Below are positions 41,503 to 41,574 of a DNA stretch of 41,574 bases, piece by piece (the first letter of the stretch is position 1; every line of letters begins with the position of its first letter). Where the stretch lies: the NCBI RefSeq assembly GCF_005930975.1, contig NZ_VBSE01000030.1, positions 1 through 41,574 of the forward strand, read 5' to 3'. Made by a program: the position numbers and the translations under genes. This DNA comes from Apilactobacillus kunkeei. Lineage in GTDB: Bacteria > Bacillota > Bacilli > Lactobacillales > Lactobacillaceae. The notes beneath the pieces are model-generated. The model searched no databases. It was given only the letters and a program-made list of their open reading frames with translations, and was not told the DNA's origin.

Positions 41503-41574
41503 TGCTCTATGGTTCAATGGTAGAACGGCGCACTGTTAATGCGAAGGTTACTGGTTCGAGTCCAGTTAGAGCAG
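41503..41574 (+). tRNA. tRNA-Asn (GTT), copy 2
   Basis: Identical to the first copy over its full length and a few bases upstream (ATTCT before both). The copies are 130 bases apart. The window ends on the discriminator G, so an encoded CCA, more tRNAs or the terminator cannot be seen. Confidence 0.95.

Overview
The window looks like a chromosomal segment of a low-GC, Gram-positive lactic acid bacterium of the Lactobacillaceae. The signs are a complete purE-K-C-S-Q-L-F-M-N-H-D operon with a PurBox-type promoter, PepN, an LPQTG wall-anchored adhesin, an Apf-like small muralytic protein, NADH oxidase, AT-rich intergenic DNA and AGGAG ribosome sites. The genus cannot be fixed from sequence reading alone. 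No phage, transposase or CRISPR array was seen.

Layout. 0.1-2.6 kb: three minus-strand membrane protein genes (DUF4190, an MFS transporter behind an 18-bp palindromic operator, DUF1003). 2.7-14.0 kb: an eleven-gene purine operon on the minus strand, transcribed from a TTGACG-17-TATGAT promoter with two PurBox half-sites upstream. 14.2-17.8 kb: a D,D-carboxypeptidase and aminopeptidase N. 18.0-21.9 kb: a cell-surface region with an LRR/serine-repeat LPQTG adhesin, a short membrane-anchored protein that resembles only the N-terminal part of GH70 glucansucrases, and a YczE-like membrane protein. 21.9-23.7 kb: three DUF3278-like paralogues and an XRE regulator in one operon. 23.8-24.7 kb: rlmH, then a 465-bp non-coding stretch packed with DnaA boxes. 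24.7-27.3 kb: divergent heme peroxidases (DyP and catalase) with a perfect PerR-box match. 27.5-32.1 kb: an Apf-like protein, then hom divergent from thrC-thrB-pheB, then a promoter-to-terminator unit of about 110 nt. 32.1-36.0 kb: a GPP34-like protein, a GDPD-family phosphodiesterase, an unknown membrane protein, an ArsR regulator with an alpha5-type metal site, an orphan Zn/Mn-binding lipoprotein and an unknown acidic protein. 36.1-40 kb: a TetR/ABC efflux-type operon with twin operators, and NADH oxidase behind a Rex/CRP-like palindrome. 40.3 kb to the end: an SGNH hydrolase and two identical tRNA-Asn genes.

How parts work together. The purine operon takes PRPP to IMP (no purB in the window). 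The threonine genes take aspartate semialdehyde to threonine, with aspartokinase and asd elsewhere. DyP, catalase and NADH oxidase form an oxygen and peroxide defence set, and the first two need heme. The ArsR regulator, its probable operator and the lipoprotein look like a metal-uptake switch. The most unusual items are the isolated GH70-like domain, the DnaA-box cluster with no dnaA in view, the DUF3278/XRE module and the tiny structured unit after pheB.
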